DNA from: Dryococelus australis
Taxonomy: Eukaryota; Arthropoda; Insecta; Phasmatodea; Phasmatidae
Length of the DNA stretch: 64,000 nucleotides
Assembly (NCBI GenBank): GCA_029891345.1
Contig: CM056993.1
Coordinates: 109,669,800-109,733,799, forward strand
Direction: 5' to 3'
Positions 34,301-47,344 of this stretch are shown here, piece after piece. The stretch's first letter is position 1, and every line of letters starts with the position of its first letter. Both the position numbers and the translations under genes were made by a program. The notes below the pieces were generated by a model, which saw nothing but the letters and a program-made list of their open reading frames with translations, was not told the DNA's origin and ran no database searches.

Positions 34301-35792
34301 GTGGCGGAATACTGTGTGGTTTATTCTCTCGGGATTATATTTTTATATTTTTAACGCAGAGGAAAATTAAGAGGTATTCGAAGGAATGCGTCATCACAGA
34401 TCTCTATTCCACCAGAAGCGTCTACCAACGTTCCTCAGGATTGGCTGTTGTTTTAATTTCAAAAATTGAATCCAACTTGCAACGACTTGAGCAGACATCA
34501 GTGCGTCTAAACATTTACCGTGAACTTTTTAAGATAGAGTGTAACATGTTTTTATGTTCTTACCTGTCGCCTGCAGTCAGGTTTGGGTGGCTTTTAACAA
34601 CAGGTAGTGGTAAAATATACTATCACTCGTCCTTTTCCTTGAACTTATTTTTGTTTCTAAACACTTCTTTAGCTCAGTACATTTCAACGCATAAAGGAAT
34701 TCACAAATTGACAGCTTAGAAAAATATTGTCAAAACTGCACGAATCTAGAGGAACAACGACATGCCTACACTGCCTCCACTCATAGTCGGGAAATTATGT
34801 TCAGTGTACCATACAGGTGATTTTTTTTTTTCATAGCACCATAATTTGTATATCGCATGGCCTCGAAAGAAGCGTTTGTACAATTGCCTGTGCCTTTCAA
34901 CTGGCAGTTCTTACATGAAAAAAAAAATTGGTGAAATGCCTTTGCATCAAATGGGAGAAATAGCTCCAGGTACCAAAATTCAGTGCAGTTCCGTGTACAG
35001 TCAAACTGTATGAAAATGCCGATTCTGGCTTTGTGCGCAATTCATAGAAAAGGGTTCTGAAAACATAAGTAAACTTACTGCTGTCAACAACAGTTATGGC
35101 TTGGGACAAAACAGTCGTTTACATTTTAAATACATTTTACACACGATTAGTATAAAAACATTATTTATTTATTTATATATTTTTTTAAGAAATATAAAAA
35201 AGGTTTAAGTAAAGCTGCTCACGCGTAAAGCTGGCGGACATGTCGATCAACGCGAATACAAATAAAACAATTCTGATAAAATTCCATGTTCAGTTTTAAG
35301 ATTTGTATTCTGGGTGCTATTGTGGTATGTTGCCTAATAACAAAGAGGCACAAATTAGTCGGAAGGGATTATCATTAAGAGTACAAATGCTATTTGTAAG
35401 GAACACGCAGGTGGGAAATCCATAGTTCTGCGAACCACGACAACTCGACGGGAATTCTCAAGAAGCCGACACTTCACGTCTGTATCTTGAATGGCTCCGG
35501 CTGCTGTGCGGCTAAGCAAGATGTGGCAGGCGCGCGGGCAAAGCGCCAAGAGATCGACGACGCTGCTGAGAACCGGCTGAGAGTTCCACCAGTCGGAAGC
35601 TGACGAATGGGAAGTGAGTAAGCGAAGAATACGAGTCTTGCGAGGGGGGGTTCATTCACAAAACCTTGCTCGCGGGGGCCCGCGCAGGGGGCCGCGGACG
35701 TAGACCGCGACTTTCCCGCGTCGCGCAGTAACACCATTGTGTTGGCAGCCCTGCGTCCACACCATTATACTGATAAAATTAACGTTTGCATA

Positions 35793-36025
35793 GGCCATTC
35801 ACAGCAAAGTGAGCACTTTCGAAAGACCTCTCATTTGGAACACCAGCCAATAAATATGCTTTACGTTAGGCACAGACGTTAACTTCCGAGTGCGGTGGAA
35901 TATACACACTGTGTTTATTACTTACATTGCCATATTTATTTTTAAAGTTTTTAAAGGATAAAAAAAATGGCTGAAAGGAAAATGTAAACAGGCTCTCAAA
36001 AGTGCTCACTTTACTGTGAACAGCC
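35793..36025. mobile_element. MITE with about 35-bp terminal inverted repeats
   Basis: The left end GGCCATTCACAGCAAAGTGA continues to GCACTTTCGAAAGACC; the reverse complement of the right end is GGCTGTTCACAGTAAAGTGA followed by GCACTTTTGAGAGCC. The 233-bp element has no coding capacity. A target-site duplication is not obvious, so the superfamily is open. A related end lies at 31296. Confidence 0.8.
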
Positions 36026-36039
36026 GATATGTTTGTTAT

Positions 36040-36252
36040 TCAATCCCGTCGTAAGGGCCGACGGATTTTGAAGAAATTTCGTACATGGGTAGATTATATT
36101 CTGAATTAACATATATGGTACTTTTCATCCCGGAAGAACGAACTGTTCATTAGGGAATATATAAAATATGCCACCAACCATTAAGATAGAGCACTTGGTC
36201 ATTATAATTAAGGTTTGATTTTTGCACGCGGGTGAAGCCCCGGGTAACAGCT
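36040..36252 (+). repeat. Tail of a dispersed repeat ('GAAGCCCCGGGTAACAGCT' family)
   Basis: Contains 'GACGGATTTTGAAGAAATTTCGTACA', 'GGTACTTTTCATCCCGG' and the end 'ACGCGGGTGAAGCCCCGGGTAACAGCT'. The head of the same family appears at 60420. Widespread in invertebrates to my knowledge; no coding capacity. Confidence 0.6.
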
Positions 36253-37523
36253 GTTCGTTAATTTTTTTTTTGTATAGTCCGTTCACGGTTACTTCCAACT
36301 TTTCTGAAACCCTGCTGAAGTTCTGCTTTCAAAGTATTCTTCCTCCTCGTTCAAACAAAGCTTGGAAAATTTCATCAGAGGGCCAACGCACAGCGTTCGT
36401 GCGCATTCGGTGTAATGCAATTTTGCATAAGTACTAGTTCTTACTAGGTATAATCAACACACCTATTACTTCTTGTCCTTTATTTACATTAGTTACAAAT
36501 TAAATATTGTAATTTTGATATAAAATTCAAATAAATGTTAAATTTAATTAAAAATAGAGTACAACGAAACCCTTATTTTATACTTTTCAAGGGACTGAGA
36601 AAAAACTATTGCAAAATGCAGGAAAACGTAAAAAGAGGGAAACTTATGCTGTAAAAAAAACAGACAATGGGACCCAAAAAAGCATTTTTCAAAGAGAGGA
36701 AAGTGTATAATCAGGTGTTGTAATAGAGGGGTCCACTGTACATACTTTTATGTTAATACAAGTATAAAACCTTTGTTATATATGACACATTTAGAAAGCA
36801 ACCAAACACTTCGTTTATATGCCTTTTTTTATTCAAAGGTTTAATTCAGAAAGTGTGAAGAAACCGCGAATAGACTATAATGACTGAAAGGTTAAGGAAC
36901 AAATAAGAATCAGCTGCCAGGTGTTACTCAGATGCAGCCCTGTTGTAGGCTTTCGAAGGAGTGTATTTAATTGCTTGGACAAACAGCAGCATGCCGAAGA
37001 GCGTAGAAAGCATATTTTTCCAGTGAGGGCTCAATTTTTAAAAAAAGATATTTTAACTACTCGGCTTCGACGCACATGCCCGTCAGAGAGAGAGAGCGAA
37101 TAATGCCTTCTTTGATGGTAAGTTTGTCCTACAGAAATTAAAGCTATCTGCTTATAAAATCTTAACAATTTTTTACCCTGTATCATTTAAGCTCGCTGCA
37201 AAAAAAAAAATGTTAAATCATGTAATTTACGACCTTCTTATGATTTCAATCGAAAGAGAACCGGGAATAAACATTTCCAAAAACAAGTAACTTCTTTTTT
37301 CTTGTTTAATTTGAGGGAGGAATGATTCACACATGGGCAACTGTACGTACCTTGCTGCTGAGTAAGCTCACCTAACAACTTGATAATCCTAGGACCTGAG
37401 GACATAACCATGATGCGATAAAGGAAATTAGCAGCTGCTTCGTGTAGTACAAGAGGGTGAAGCAGTGTGCACAAAGGAAGTTGTTCTATAAACGTTGCAT
37501 CTGCACACAAAAGAGCTGGCTTA

Positions 37524-38075
37524 TTCCCGGTTGCACCAACAGCTTCCCCGATCCGAGATCGAATTATCCTAGTTCCGAACCAGGATCCAGATTGATCTTG
37601 GTTCCAATGTAAAAGTGTTGCACCAAAGAAATTTCATGATTCTGGATCTCCGATTCGTCGATCTTGGTTCCAAAGTGACAGATCGATATTAAATATGAGA
37701 CAACATTTGCTGTTGGGTCGTAATATATGACGTGGAAGTAGGCGTATTTTTCACTGTCTTATGTTTTATCTGTTTTAAATGAATTATTGCTGTACGAATT
37801 TTACTGAATAATATTCAAGTGCGTATAATGTTGTTTTAATTTTCCAAGAAGGCAATGGAATGTAGTTCTATTTGTTGGCGTTTTTTCAAACTACATTTTT
37901 CGACAGTGGCTGCTGATCTGGGATAGAGATTTCGAACCGCCAATTTCGGAGGTTCGAAATGGACTTTATCTCGATCTCCAGTCCATCTCTGAACTCGAAT
38001 GGTGCAACAGTTTTCTGTGTCGATCTTAGATACGATCTCGAATCGAGTTTCGAACCACGATGGTGCAACCGGGCA
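37524..38075. mobile_element. PIF/Harbinger-type MITE, TTA target duplication
   Basis: Left end TTCCCGGTTGCACCAACAGC and reverse complement of the right end TGCCCGGTTGCACCATCGTG form an inverted repeat. Both sides carry TTA (37521-37523 and 38076-38078). These are the hallmarks of Harbinger-type non-autonomous elements. Inside, the word GATCTTGGTTCCA and relatives recur several times near both ends. Length 552 bp, no transposase. Confidence 0.85.
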
Positions 38076-38673
38076 TTAGTTATTTGTCTATGGGATCACA
38101 CCGCTCAGGTATCGGGCTCGCTCCTGGGTCTTGGTGGACTGCGGATTATTTTTGTAATAGAGACTCCATCCTATTTTCTGTGATTAATTACCACGAATGA
38201 TCTAAGGATATTCCATGCGTATAGTCTATACGCAGTTTCTTCACACGTTTTGAATGAAACCTTTGTGAAAAATCACCTCACGTATGATGTATTTGGTTAT
38301 TTCCTAGATATGTTATGTATCAAAAGAGTTTATAGTTCTGTTGACATAAAAGTGCCTTATTTTTGGTTAAATTAAAATGCTATTTATAGTTAAATAATTA
38401 AATATAATATTTAATTTGTAACTAATGAGTGCAGAAACAGTGAAAAAAAATGTGTATTGGTAACGACCTGTAAAATATAGTTCTAATGCAAAATATTGTT
38501 GCACTGAGTGCGCACGAACGCGGGGCGTTGTCCCTTGGAAGTAATTTTCTACGCTTTGTTAGCGCGAGGCGGAGGAATAGCCTCGTAATAGAACTTCAGC
38601 AGGGCTTCAGAAAAGTGCGTAGTAACCGTGAATGTACTATATATATCATTAACAAAATGGATGAGATCATATG

Positions 38674-39775
38674 AGTAGTAGGGATGGGCAGGTTCTATAT
38701 CACTTTTGATTAATCGGATTATCAATTGATATCAATGGGGTTAATTAAATTGATTGAAACGGTTAAGCAAAAAAGGGGTAATCATTAATCCGATTTTATT
38801 CGGATCAAGAATTCTTAATAATATATTAATCTGATTAGAAATTTCTTAATCTGATCTTAATCCGATTAAAAATTGAAAGGATTGTAAATTATTGAAAGGG
38901 TCAAATTTATTTAAAGGGTTAATTTTGTTAATCTTTATTATTTTTTCTTGTTCTTCTTTCTTTCTGTCTTTCTTTTTGGGTGGGAGGAGAGGTTAGCAGG
39001 AGCTCTGTATGATGTGGACCATGTGGCCTCCTGGAGGCGGCTGACCAGAGTGGTGGGTTACAATATCTTATATAGGTGTAGAGTTTAGTGCAAGAGTGGG
39101 CTAAAGCCAATTTTTTTCCTAATTTGTCTAATTTTGAGGTGTTTGGTGGGATGTTGATGGTATGTGGGCGATTTTTACGAATATATTTTATATACGGGAG
39201 ATTTTCAGAGTGTTTAAACGATTTCTAAGAGTGGCCTAAATGTAATTTTATGTTTTTGGGGGGGGGGGGGATATTGCTCATAGACAGTGGTTAAGCGACT
39301 TTGAAAGATTCGATTTATGTGTGAAACGATATATTTTCATAATGCAATTAAACATTAAATAAATTCAGAGTGTTGTAAGTATGAATAAATTACATTCATC
39401 AAAACACAAATTTCAAATGACTACATGAATAATAAGTGCAATTATGTGAGCCTTAAACGTAACGTGAGTCTCGAGCTTAGAAATATAATATATACAAGAG
39501 AGAATTTTAACATCTGGTGTCGACAAGTGCTAAACGATAACAATTACATGAGTGTGGAATTAACAATCTACAAGAAAGTAATTAATGATAGAAAGTCTTA
39601 CCCCAAATGTTATTAAAATAAGTCAGTTCGATGTATGAAACATTAGAACTTACGTGGAGCTGTTAATAGATACATCTAGCAAAGCCGATAGACAACTGTG
39701 TTTAAATTATAGTAAAAACTCGTAAATGAAGGAAAAAACATTTTTTTTCATGTTTGTGAAATTCACTGCACTTGA
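38674..39775 (-). repeat. Left terminal repeat of Polinton-like element 2
   Basis: Begins AGTAGTAGGGATGGGCAGG, preceded by CATATG. Its reverse complement matches 47500-48226 and then 59515-59812, interrupted only by the 11.3-kb insertion in the right copy. Homology stops at about 39775 ('GAAATTCACTGCACTT'), so about half of the repeat is missing compared with the right copy. An uninterrupted version of the insertion site is at about 39040-39050. Confidence 0.85.
39425..39616 (+). CDS. Small ORF inside the terminal repeat, left copy
   Basis: A 63-codon frame (CNYVSLKRNVSLELRNIIYT, then RENFNIWCRQVLNDNN, VELTIYKKVINDR) that also exists in the right terminal repeat at 47659-47871. Between the two copies I count about seven silent and about five amino-acid-changing codon differences. 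I do not recognise the protein. The third repeat copy (about 22.3-22.5 kb) does not keep the frame. It may be a real small gene or chance openness. Confidence 0.3.
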   Translation: MNNKCNYVSLKRNVSLELRNIIYTRENFNIWCRQVLNDNNYMSVELTIYKKVINDRKSYPKCY

Positions 39776-40639
39776 GATTCAGAGATGGAGAATTGCCAGG
39801 CCATGTGCAGGCTGGGAGTTTGACTTGTGAGCAGGCGTTAGATATGCACAGCGCTAAGCAGACAAGAGAATGAGAGAATGGTTCACTAAGCTGTTGCTGT
39901 CTGTGCTGCGTGTCACTGTATGCTCGCTCTACCCCTCCCAGGCCCGACCGACAAGCCCTGCCTGCTTCCATCCACCCGACAACTTTCCCTTCACCCAGAG
40001 ACTGATGTTCGCCGCTGATGCCTATACAATAGGACTAGGAGTGAGAACTTCTCCTGTTCCTTAGCCTCCCGCCACACCACCTCAAACTTCACTCCACGAT
40101 GTGCATTGCCCTGCCTGCAGCTAGCTTACACTTTAGTCAACGATTTTCCTTCACCTGTCTCGCCCTCGTCTTTCTTTCCCAGCTACACATTTGGAGCGCA
40201 CGGAGTGTGACTAGCAAAAACGATTTGTTTTACATAGACAATATTGAATTTCAGTTTAAGCCTACTTTAACCATTACTTTTGTGAGAGAAAAAACTGAAA
40301 ATTTAAAAATAATGTGAATTACTCGACACTGTAAAAACTTATGAATTTCTACACCATCGAAAAATTAGGTCCTAGGACACACCGTCAAAAAGTTTTTGGC
40401 ATGAGGAATAGTATTTCTCTCTCTTAAAACTAATCAATATCCAAGAACTGTATCGTTACAAGCAAAGAAATATAGCATACCACAAACAATTATGAAACCC
40501 AGAAATTTATTCCGAGAAACGAATTCCGGGAAATATTATCCAAATTCCAAGAAATATGTCACATTACAAATACATTCTAAATAACAAATAAATCATAATC
40601 ATATCACAAATCCCTTTAAGTTAAAAGAATCTAGACATT
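39776..40639. other. No gene recognised
   Basis: A C-rich block at 39930-40130 is open in two frames but has no motif. This DNA replaces the inner half of the left terminal repeat and joins directly to the truncated capsid gene, so it is probably foreign or rearranged. Confidence 0.4.
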
Positions 40640-41170
40640 TCATTCAGATTGTGGGCTTTAGAGGTTTTTCCAACACTGTCACTTCACAAAAAGTCATCTG
40701 GAATGTGAAATCAAGTCTCGTCGGAAAAACAGAGATATGTTGTCATTTGTTTTCAAACAAATCGACAAAACAATTTGAAAGTGGATCGATCAGTATTCAG
40801 TAATTGTGATATGAAAAATATTAAACTGTATCTAAACAGTCAATCTTACCCCTATGTGGATTTAAATATGAACTTTGCAAATGGGGAATTCTTTATTTCG
40901 TATGATATGTACTCAAAGTTTCAGGAAACATATTGTAACAAAATCAGTTCACCTATCCTAGAACCCAAATCGTTTAAAATCAGAAGAACGTTATTTGTGT
41001 TTGATGTCAGCAAGCAAGACTACAGAATTACCAATGGTGTGATTGATTCACAAATTAAAATTATTGCAAATACACCATTTCCAGCAAATATGCAAGCTTG
41101 CACTCTTATAATTCACGACATATTAGCAAGGTGCAATCTAAGAAATAAGCTGGTGAAAACAATTAATTGA
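40640..41170 (+). pseudogene. C-terminal half of the lineage 1 capsid-like protein, element 2
   Basis: The open part (40775-41170) has DRSVFSNCDMKNIKLYLNSQ, YPYVDLNMNFANGEF, DMYSKFQETYCNK and SQIKIIANTPFPAN, paralleling 6556-6900 at about 75 percent identity by eye. Just upstream, 40640-40775 contains a shifted piece with KVIWNVKSSLVGK. The N-terminal half is missing. This copy extends further at its C-terminus (ILARCNLRNKLVKTIN). Confidence 0.65.
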
Positions 41171-41184
41171 GTCAGTAGGCGATG

Positions 41185-41698
41185 AACCACAGCTGCGACG
41201 AGATGTTTTGCAATGTGCAAGGATTTCAGTCTGTAGAAAAAAAATTATAAAAAATTAGTTATCACTGATAAGGAAGAACAAACAACTGTATTCAACTTCA
41301 AATCACCATTTGACTAGAAATATCTAACTCCAAAATACAAGAAAACAAATAGATAGGTTACTAACCATTACCATGGTTTAAAATGGGAGAGTGGATATGT
41401 AGAGTATGAGAATTTCGAAGATATTTGCAAACATTACTTAAATAATTGTGAAATATATGTACTTGGAGTTGAGCAAATACATGTTTTCGAAAGTGTGTAT
41501 AACAGGAAAGTAATAGATATTCAAGAATAATACAATTGCCCTTCGTTCAAATGATAATGCAAAACAGGTGGATTTAATTCAATGTTTTTCTCTACAGAGA
41601 AAAACTCAAGATTAATGTTAACTTGGGCAATGATGACTGACTGGGGGGAAACAGATTCTGATAATTCTCCTCCTGAATCACCTGTGGATATTAGTTGA
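41185..41698 (+). pseudogene. 'VQGF' gene, element 2 copy, broken
   Basis: In order: CDEMFCNVQGFQS, HHGLKWESGYVEYENFEDIC (with a first Tyr for His), NNCEIYVLGVEQIHVFESVY and NRKVIDIQE, then in another frame WGETDSDNSPPESPVDIS. It matches the minus-strand copy at 5992-6499 throughout, in the same position after the capsid-like gene, but with more stops. Here the reading frame after ENFE is continuous, showing that the stop at 6260 in the other copy is a mutation. Confidence 0.6.
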
Positions 41699-41800
41699 GT
41701 CATATGCCATTATTTAGAACAAGTGCAATTTACTATAAAAAGTATTTGCTTGTATGCAATCCACTAGTTTTGAATATGATTCAACAAGACATTAAAATCA

Positions 41801-42208
41801 CATGCTTGTGTATTCAGAAATCATGTCTTTCTTCCACCCAACCCGTTTTTACGTGTCTGTTACCCCTGGAAACTCAAGTGTGAATTACTCTTGTGTGTAC
41901 AATGGAATAATATGTCATTTTGGAGAGATATGCGATGTGCTGTTTAATTTCAAAAATATTCAATATACCTTAGAGGGTGAAAAATGCAATGATTTAATAT
42001 TTTGTCCAGATCTGAAAAAATATCCTGTATACCATATGTGTCCGAATACAAGTATACCAGCGAAGAAGTATATTCGCACTTTTATGAAACTCTTCCTGAT
42101 TTACCAGAATGTATAATATTACACACACCTGAATACATGAAAAATCATAACAACAAAACAAATGAAAATACTATCAATATTGCCAAGGAGAGAATGGAAA
42201 ATATATGA
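41801..42208 (+). pseudogene. Unrecognised frame following the VQGF gene
   Basis: Two overlapping frames (41802-42116, 42002-42208) include EKISCIPYVSEYKYTSEEVY and SHFYETLPDLPECIILHTPE. The sense of a conserved 'YFYETLPDLPEC'-like ending suggests part of a longer protein, possibly the C-terminus of the VQGF gene. No family name. Confidence 0.35.
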
Positions 42209-42210
42209 AA

Positions 42211-42744
42211 TAAAAAAAGTTTTTGTAAACACACAGTGATAAGAAAATGTATTCTGTAAGCAAATGTACCAAAATAAATGAAACTATTTTTTTTTTGTTT
42301 TACTGACTTTACAAATGTATGAATTGTAATAATCCCATATTCTAACAATGAAATGTCACATAAACTTTGTTTGGGTGCATTTAACATTCAAATCTAAATG
42401 TGTTGGCACATAAAGGTTTGTGTGTGTGATAATGATTAAATAAACCTTTAGTAATTTGAAAGTGATTTAATACATAAAACTATTTAAACATACATTCTAA
42501 GATTCAAACATCTTATGTTGCAAAAGGTATGTTTAACACCTTCAACAATTCAGACATTTTATTGTTTAAAATAATAATGTAATCGAATTGCTTCCTGGAT
42601 TTGCCTATAACTACCTATAAATGGTACATGCTTTACAGTTTCATTCTAATTTTTCAATAGTACAGATGAATTGATGTCTTTGCTGTGTCGCTTCTGCAAT
42701 AAATAATTTTAAGTTCTCTGGAATTTATGGTGACACAAAACAAT
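42211..42744. other. No gene recognised
   Basis: AT-rich spacer between the capsid-side genes and the polymerase-side remnant of element 2. Confidence 0.4.
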
Positions 42745-43770
42745 AACCTGTGAAATGAACAATTCAAGAAAGCAGTTTCAGTGTGATTTCTGCTAGAAAA
42801 ACATTTCTCTGAGTGATGCTTTGAATAGACACTGTAAAACTTGCTACACTGGTTCTTCACCTCCACATTCTGCTAAAAATTCTGCTCCACAGTCTGCTCC
42901 ACAATCTAATCCATAATATGCTCCTCAGTTAGTTACACAATCTGATCCACAATTTGCTCCACATCCAAAGACAACACCACAGTTAGCTCCGTACTTAACA
43001 TTTCCAGCTCCAGCTACTGCAAAGCACTTAACATTTCCAGCTCCAGCTTATGCAAAACACTTAACATTTCCAGCTCCACCCACTGAATTGCCTCCAAAAC
43101 GTCAATGTGTTAATTCAGGGATGTAAAGAATTTTGATTTCCAAGTCTCCAGCTTCAGTGAAAAGTTCATCATCCAATCTCAGATACAAGATACTGGCTAG
43201 TGTGTTCGCCAGCAGGTTAACTGATGCAGAGATGGTTAACGATAGGTTTGACAGTGATGCAGATTCTTGACATTTTTTCCAGAGGTGCAGAATTCCTTTA
43301 TTAAGCTTATTAATGGCATCACCCCGCCAGTTAGATTATCCATTTCTGTAGCGGGTAAGTATTTTAAATCCCTCACTGCAGAGGAAGACATTACGCAAAC
43401 CTTTTATTTTCAAAGTAATTTCCTCCCTGTCCTAAACTCATCCGATGTTGGTGAACTTTATGACAATAACATAGCCCCTTACTTAATAACAAGTCTTCAA
43501 GAATTTATGTTTGTGGAAGCAGGTGGACTTTACAGCTGATATAAAAAATGGATGTACATATGAGCCAATATCGCCGTTCACTGCTGGTGGTAAATAACCC
43601 AAGATTTTTAGTGATAAGCAGGCTTGAAATCCGACATTGCTTCATTACATGCCTCGCTTCAGCCTCATTGGCTCTCAAGATGTTGGTTTCGAGAAAAACT
43701 CAAATTGCTTCACTCACAGGTAAATTTTTTTGGCTACAAGGTTTTAATGTGATTGGAAATCCATACTTTT
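42745..43770 (+). pseudogene. C2H2-finger / polymerase N-terminal region remnant, element 2
   Basis: From about 42750 the frame reads NNSRKQFQCDFC, a stop, then LSDALNRHCKTC (a broken C2H2 finger), followed by a proline-rich linker with three copies of 'KHLTFPAPA' (42985-43085), KRQCVN, and after frameshifts VQNSFIKLINGITPPVRLSI and LITSLQEFMFVEAGGLYS. A later piece NIAVHCWW lies where insect Polinton polymerases start their exonuclease-side domain. I infer the N-terminal part of a polymerase-type gene, truncated at about 43.77 kb. It is not alignable by eye with 11.76-13.0 kb. Confidence 0.4.
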
Positions 43771-45689
43771 TGCATGTTGCATGAAACACAGAATATGTGT
43801 AGAGCCTCTGAACTGTGAGAAGTCCCTCATGTCTGTACAGAATGTATGTCAAAATTTCTCTGAAAACTTTACACTTCTTGTTTTTCTGCACTTCATTCTG
43901 TTGAATGGTGTATCCCTGTGTGATATCATAGAATTCATGTCTACATTTTTTCTGCAACACTACACTGAATTCCATAATAAATTCTGCTGTGCTATATGCA
44001 ATACTGCCAATGGGGTATTTAAATGACATAGTAGCATATACAAGACAATTAAACTGTCAGCCATATCAAGAGTGAGCCAATCAACTGCCAAATAGTATCT
44101 TATAATAACTAATCTGAAATCCTAACAACCAATGCCTCGTCTAGAATTCGCTCGCAAATTTGAGAGCAACAAGTTCATCTTCCTGCAACATCAACCAAAT
44201 GTTACCAACATTATTCCCAGAAAATACGCTTGAGTGTTTTTTCTGTATATAAATTAATATTTTTAAGAAGAACGTGATTTTTGTATCTATAAATAAATAT
44301 TTTGTTAGTTGGGAAAATGGGATATATTAAAAATGTATTTCAAAGTGAATGTGCAGTTTGATTTATCTCCAAACTGTATAAAACATATATCTTAGAGAAA
44401 TGAGTGAGTCAATATTTCCGCAAAAATATATTTTATTACTTTATCCACCAGGGGTAGTAGCTTTGTTTGTGTAAAGAACATTTATTTATTTGTGGGTGTA
44501 ACCATTTTCTACATATATCTTGAAAACAGTATTTCAACAAAACAAAGATTATCTGGTTAATTGATATGTTTTAAGTGAGCAGAAATATTTGGATGTGAAC
44601 TGAATACCTGCTTTTTCCTTCAGTCGTTTTAATGAGTGTGTTCACAAGAGCTGGTGAATCACTTTGTTGGAGCGCTTTACGTAACAGTGAACAATACTGC
44701 CTCATTGCGAAATCAGTTTCTGTGAATAACATCTAAAAATGGCGAAATTGTTAATATTAACATAGTAAAGACTATGGAAATTCGCATTGAGTTAACAATT
44801 TGGCATCTTAACAGAAAATAAGACAAAATTAATAATTCACTTATAATATACTAGTTTTGAAGGCAAATGTAAAATGCTATTAATAGGTTTCAACAAACAC
44901 TGACAGTTTCCATAGGATATTTAAAAAACCTAGAAATGTTATTTACTCCATATCTGCATTTATAGTGTAAATCATTTAATTTAGTGTTTATTCAGAAAGC
45001 AAATATTTATGACACTTCGTGTGAAGCTTGTCGGATTCATACAGCTGGGACATGTATAAACTGAAGCATTTGCTACCAGTCCTTATCCTGAGCGAGAGTT
45101 CTGCTGTTCGTTTGAAGACAGTTCGCTAGGGTGTGGCATTCCCATCGACAAAGGAAGGAAATCATCCCTCATCAGCTAGCACTCTGTTTCAAGACAGAAA
45201 AAAGACAGGCAAAGTCACTACACACTACACCGGTGACCCATACTGTTTACGAACTCACAACGACCTGTGCTTCACCTGACTGCGACGACAACCTGCAATG
45301 CTTGCTAGATATCAATATCTATCTAGCCAGGGTTCACACCTCGTTACAGTCTTTGTAGCAGTATTTTTCGAAATATTTCCATTTTTGCATATTTAGCCTT
45401 GGTAATATAAAATACGATAGGAGTTAGCATATTTTTATGCATGTTAATAGAGTTATTTCTTTTTTAATAACCATTGATTAACATTTGAATTCAGTTTCTC
45501 TATTATTGTTAATTACGGGAGTCTCTAAGATTTTTATTTCGATAGATCATAGTGTAGAAATATTTTCCGTTATTTTAAAGTTCGTGCTCGCCAATTGTTT
45601 CTTTTAAATAATCCATAACTTATTCGGCTAAGATTCGAAAGTATTGTTTTCCGAAACTAGTCTACGTGTGTTCGCTACAAGAATTTTTT
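43771..45689. other. No gene recognised
   Basis: Two mirror-image frames at 43700-44029 lack motifs. The rest is AT-rich. 45.0-45.36 kb is GC-richer with a 75-codon frame without a recognisable domain. Confidence 0.4.
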
Positions 45690-47344
45690 CAAACTGTCCC
45701 TGCTAACAAAGGTTTGAAGGTTGTTACCCAGCTCCAGGTATGGTGATTCGTGGGTAAGGGGGTGGCAGGGTAATAAGTCACAGAACTAGACAGGACAGAT
45801 ATTCGGGAGAGCCCAATTTCATGGGTAAAGTGTAGTTTTGCAAACAAATAAAAGTTTTGGAAGCATCCAACTTGGTTACTTGAGGGGTGTCTGGCAGTTG
45901 GAATGTCCCCGAAATTGTTGGCTGACAAAAAAATTTTTTTCTGGACTGAAGGTGAAGGGTTGGAGGCTGTGCAGCCTTGGAGAATAACTTGCTTTTCGCA
46001 CAATGTGAGCTTTCGAAGTAGGGGTGTAGGGGTCACGTCCATCTGGACAAGGGCCAGTTTTGAGGCCTGTAGGTGGGAGGGGGTGGCTGGCATTGTCGAC
46101 TTGGGTCAGATCTAACAGCAAGTGGTGGAGAGTAGGGCGGCTACGAGCAGCTTGCTCTTGGTGTGCACACAAGTAGGTAGTTGTCGCCATCTTGAATCAG
46201 TGGAGAAAATTGACAATCGAGGACAGATGGGTGACTGACCCCCAGGACCTCGCACTCTGGTGAGGGGTGGTAGGGGATGTAGCGGTGGCTGGCATCGTGG
46301 AGTCGGACCAGCTCTGAGGGGTGCAGGGTGGAGGTGGTAGGTTGGGGTGTGAGGGGGTGTCAGGCAGGATCCTCCCGATCTGCATGCAAGTAGGCAGTTG
46401 ACACCATCTTGAGAAATTACCAAAAACATTTGATGATTGTGGGCAGTTTGGAGCAGCTTGGAGCAGTGAGCACTGACAAGGGGAAGGGGAGGGAATAGGT
46501 GCTGCAAGCTGGTTTCTTGACCTCAGGTTCCCGCAGATGTGGTCTGGCGGGGAAAGGAAAGGGGGTGCAGGAAGCACTGTAGCGAAGTGACCTCAGCTAT
46601 CCCAGTCGCCACCAGATTCAGTCGTTCATTAATGCTTGTGGGAGACAGACGTGCTTCTTGTTAGCTCCTTCATAAACACCACACGTCTAGACACTTGGTG
46701 GCCTGCGATGCCACCCTTGGGGGTTACCACATCTCTAGGGATAGCAGCGATTAACATTTTATAATGTACGTGTTTTAATATAAAAGTATTGTATCGGGAA
46801 AATATAAGTTTTCGTGTGTTAACCTTTTTTTCGAATCGATAAACTGTGTTTGTGACAAGTAATTGATTTCATCTGTTTTCTTTGAGGAAGATTGTATACT
46901 CAAATCGTTTGGTTTCATCGTGATTATATTTTCTCATTAAGTATGTGCGATTTCCATTTTTAAGTAAATCTTTGTCATAATTAAACTGAGATAACGTCGG
47001 CTTCGACACGAACCTCACGCTAATCTCCAACAGAAAGTTTTATAGCTTGTTAAAACATAATAATTTTAAAATATGGCTTATTATGATACAAACATTTATT
47101 CGCAGAGGTAAACCAGTTATCTGGATACGTCGTTAAAGGATGCGAGTGAATTATTTATTTACTTTTCCCAGGGAAGTGAAATTGTCAATTTCAAACATGG
47201 CAGCGGAGTAAGTTTTTTTTTTAAATTTAATGTGAAACGTTTAACGTTCAGGAAGATGTGATTAAAATGTTCGTGGATAATAACTCATTAATAGTAGCTT
47301 GGTAGATTTTCTGTCAGGCGTATATTTCTACTCGCCCTCAAGTT

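Larger units (their letters stand above)
29689..38667. other. Long stretch without recognised genes; MITEs and dispersed repeats
   Basis: No frame here shows a convincing domain. Open frames at 30570-30950, 33332-33737 and 34291-34719 are unsupported. GC-richer islands lie at 30600-30760, 33360-33720 and 35460-35750. Identifiable content is listed separately: a dispersed repeat at 30013, MITE ends at 31296 and 35793, a repeat tail at 36040 and a Harbinger-type MITE at 37524. If a host gene is present it is an intron or flank. Confidence 0.45.

Noticed and set aside
34291-34719. 142-codon open frame on the plus strand
   Set aside because: No domain, signal or homologous pattern; composition follows the AT-rich DNA and no neighbouring exon supports it.
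35460-35750. GC-rich island with an 87-codon minus-strand frame, possible first exon
   Set aside because: No splice-supported continuation or recognisable protein; could be a CpG-rich element but cannot be supported.
46112-46577. Long minus-strand proline-rich frames
   Set aside because: They come from a C/G-rich part of the terminal repeat and show no conserved motif.
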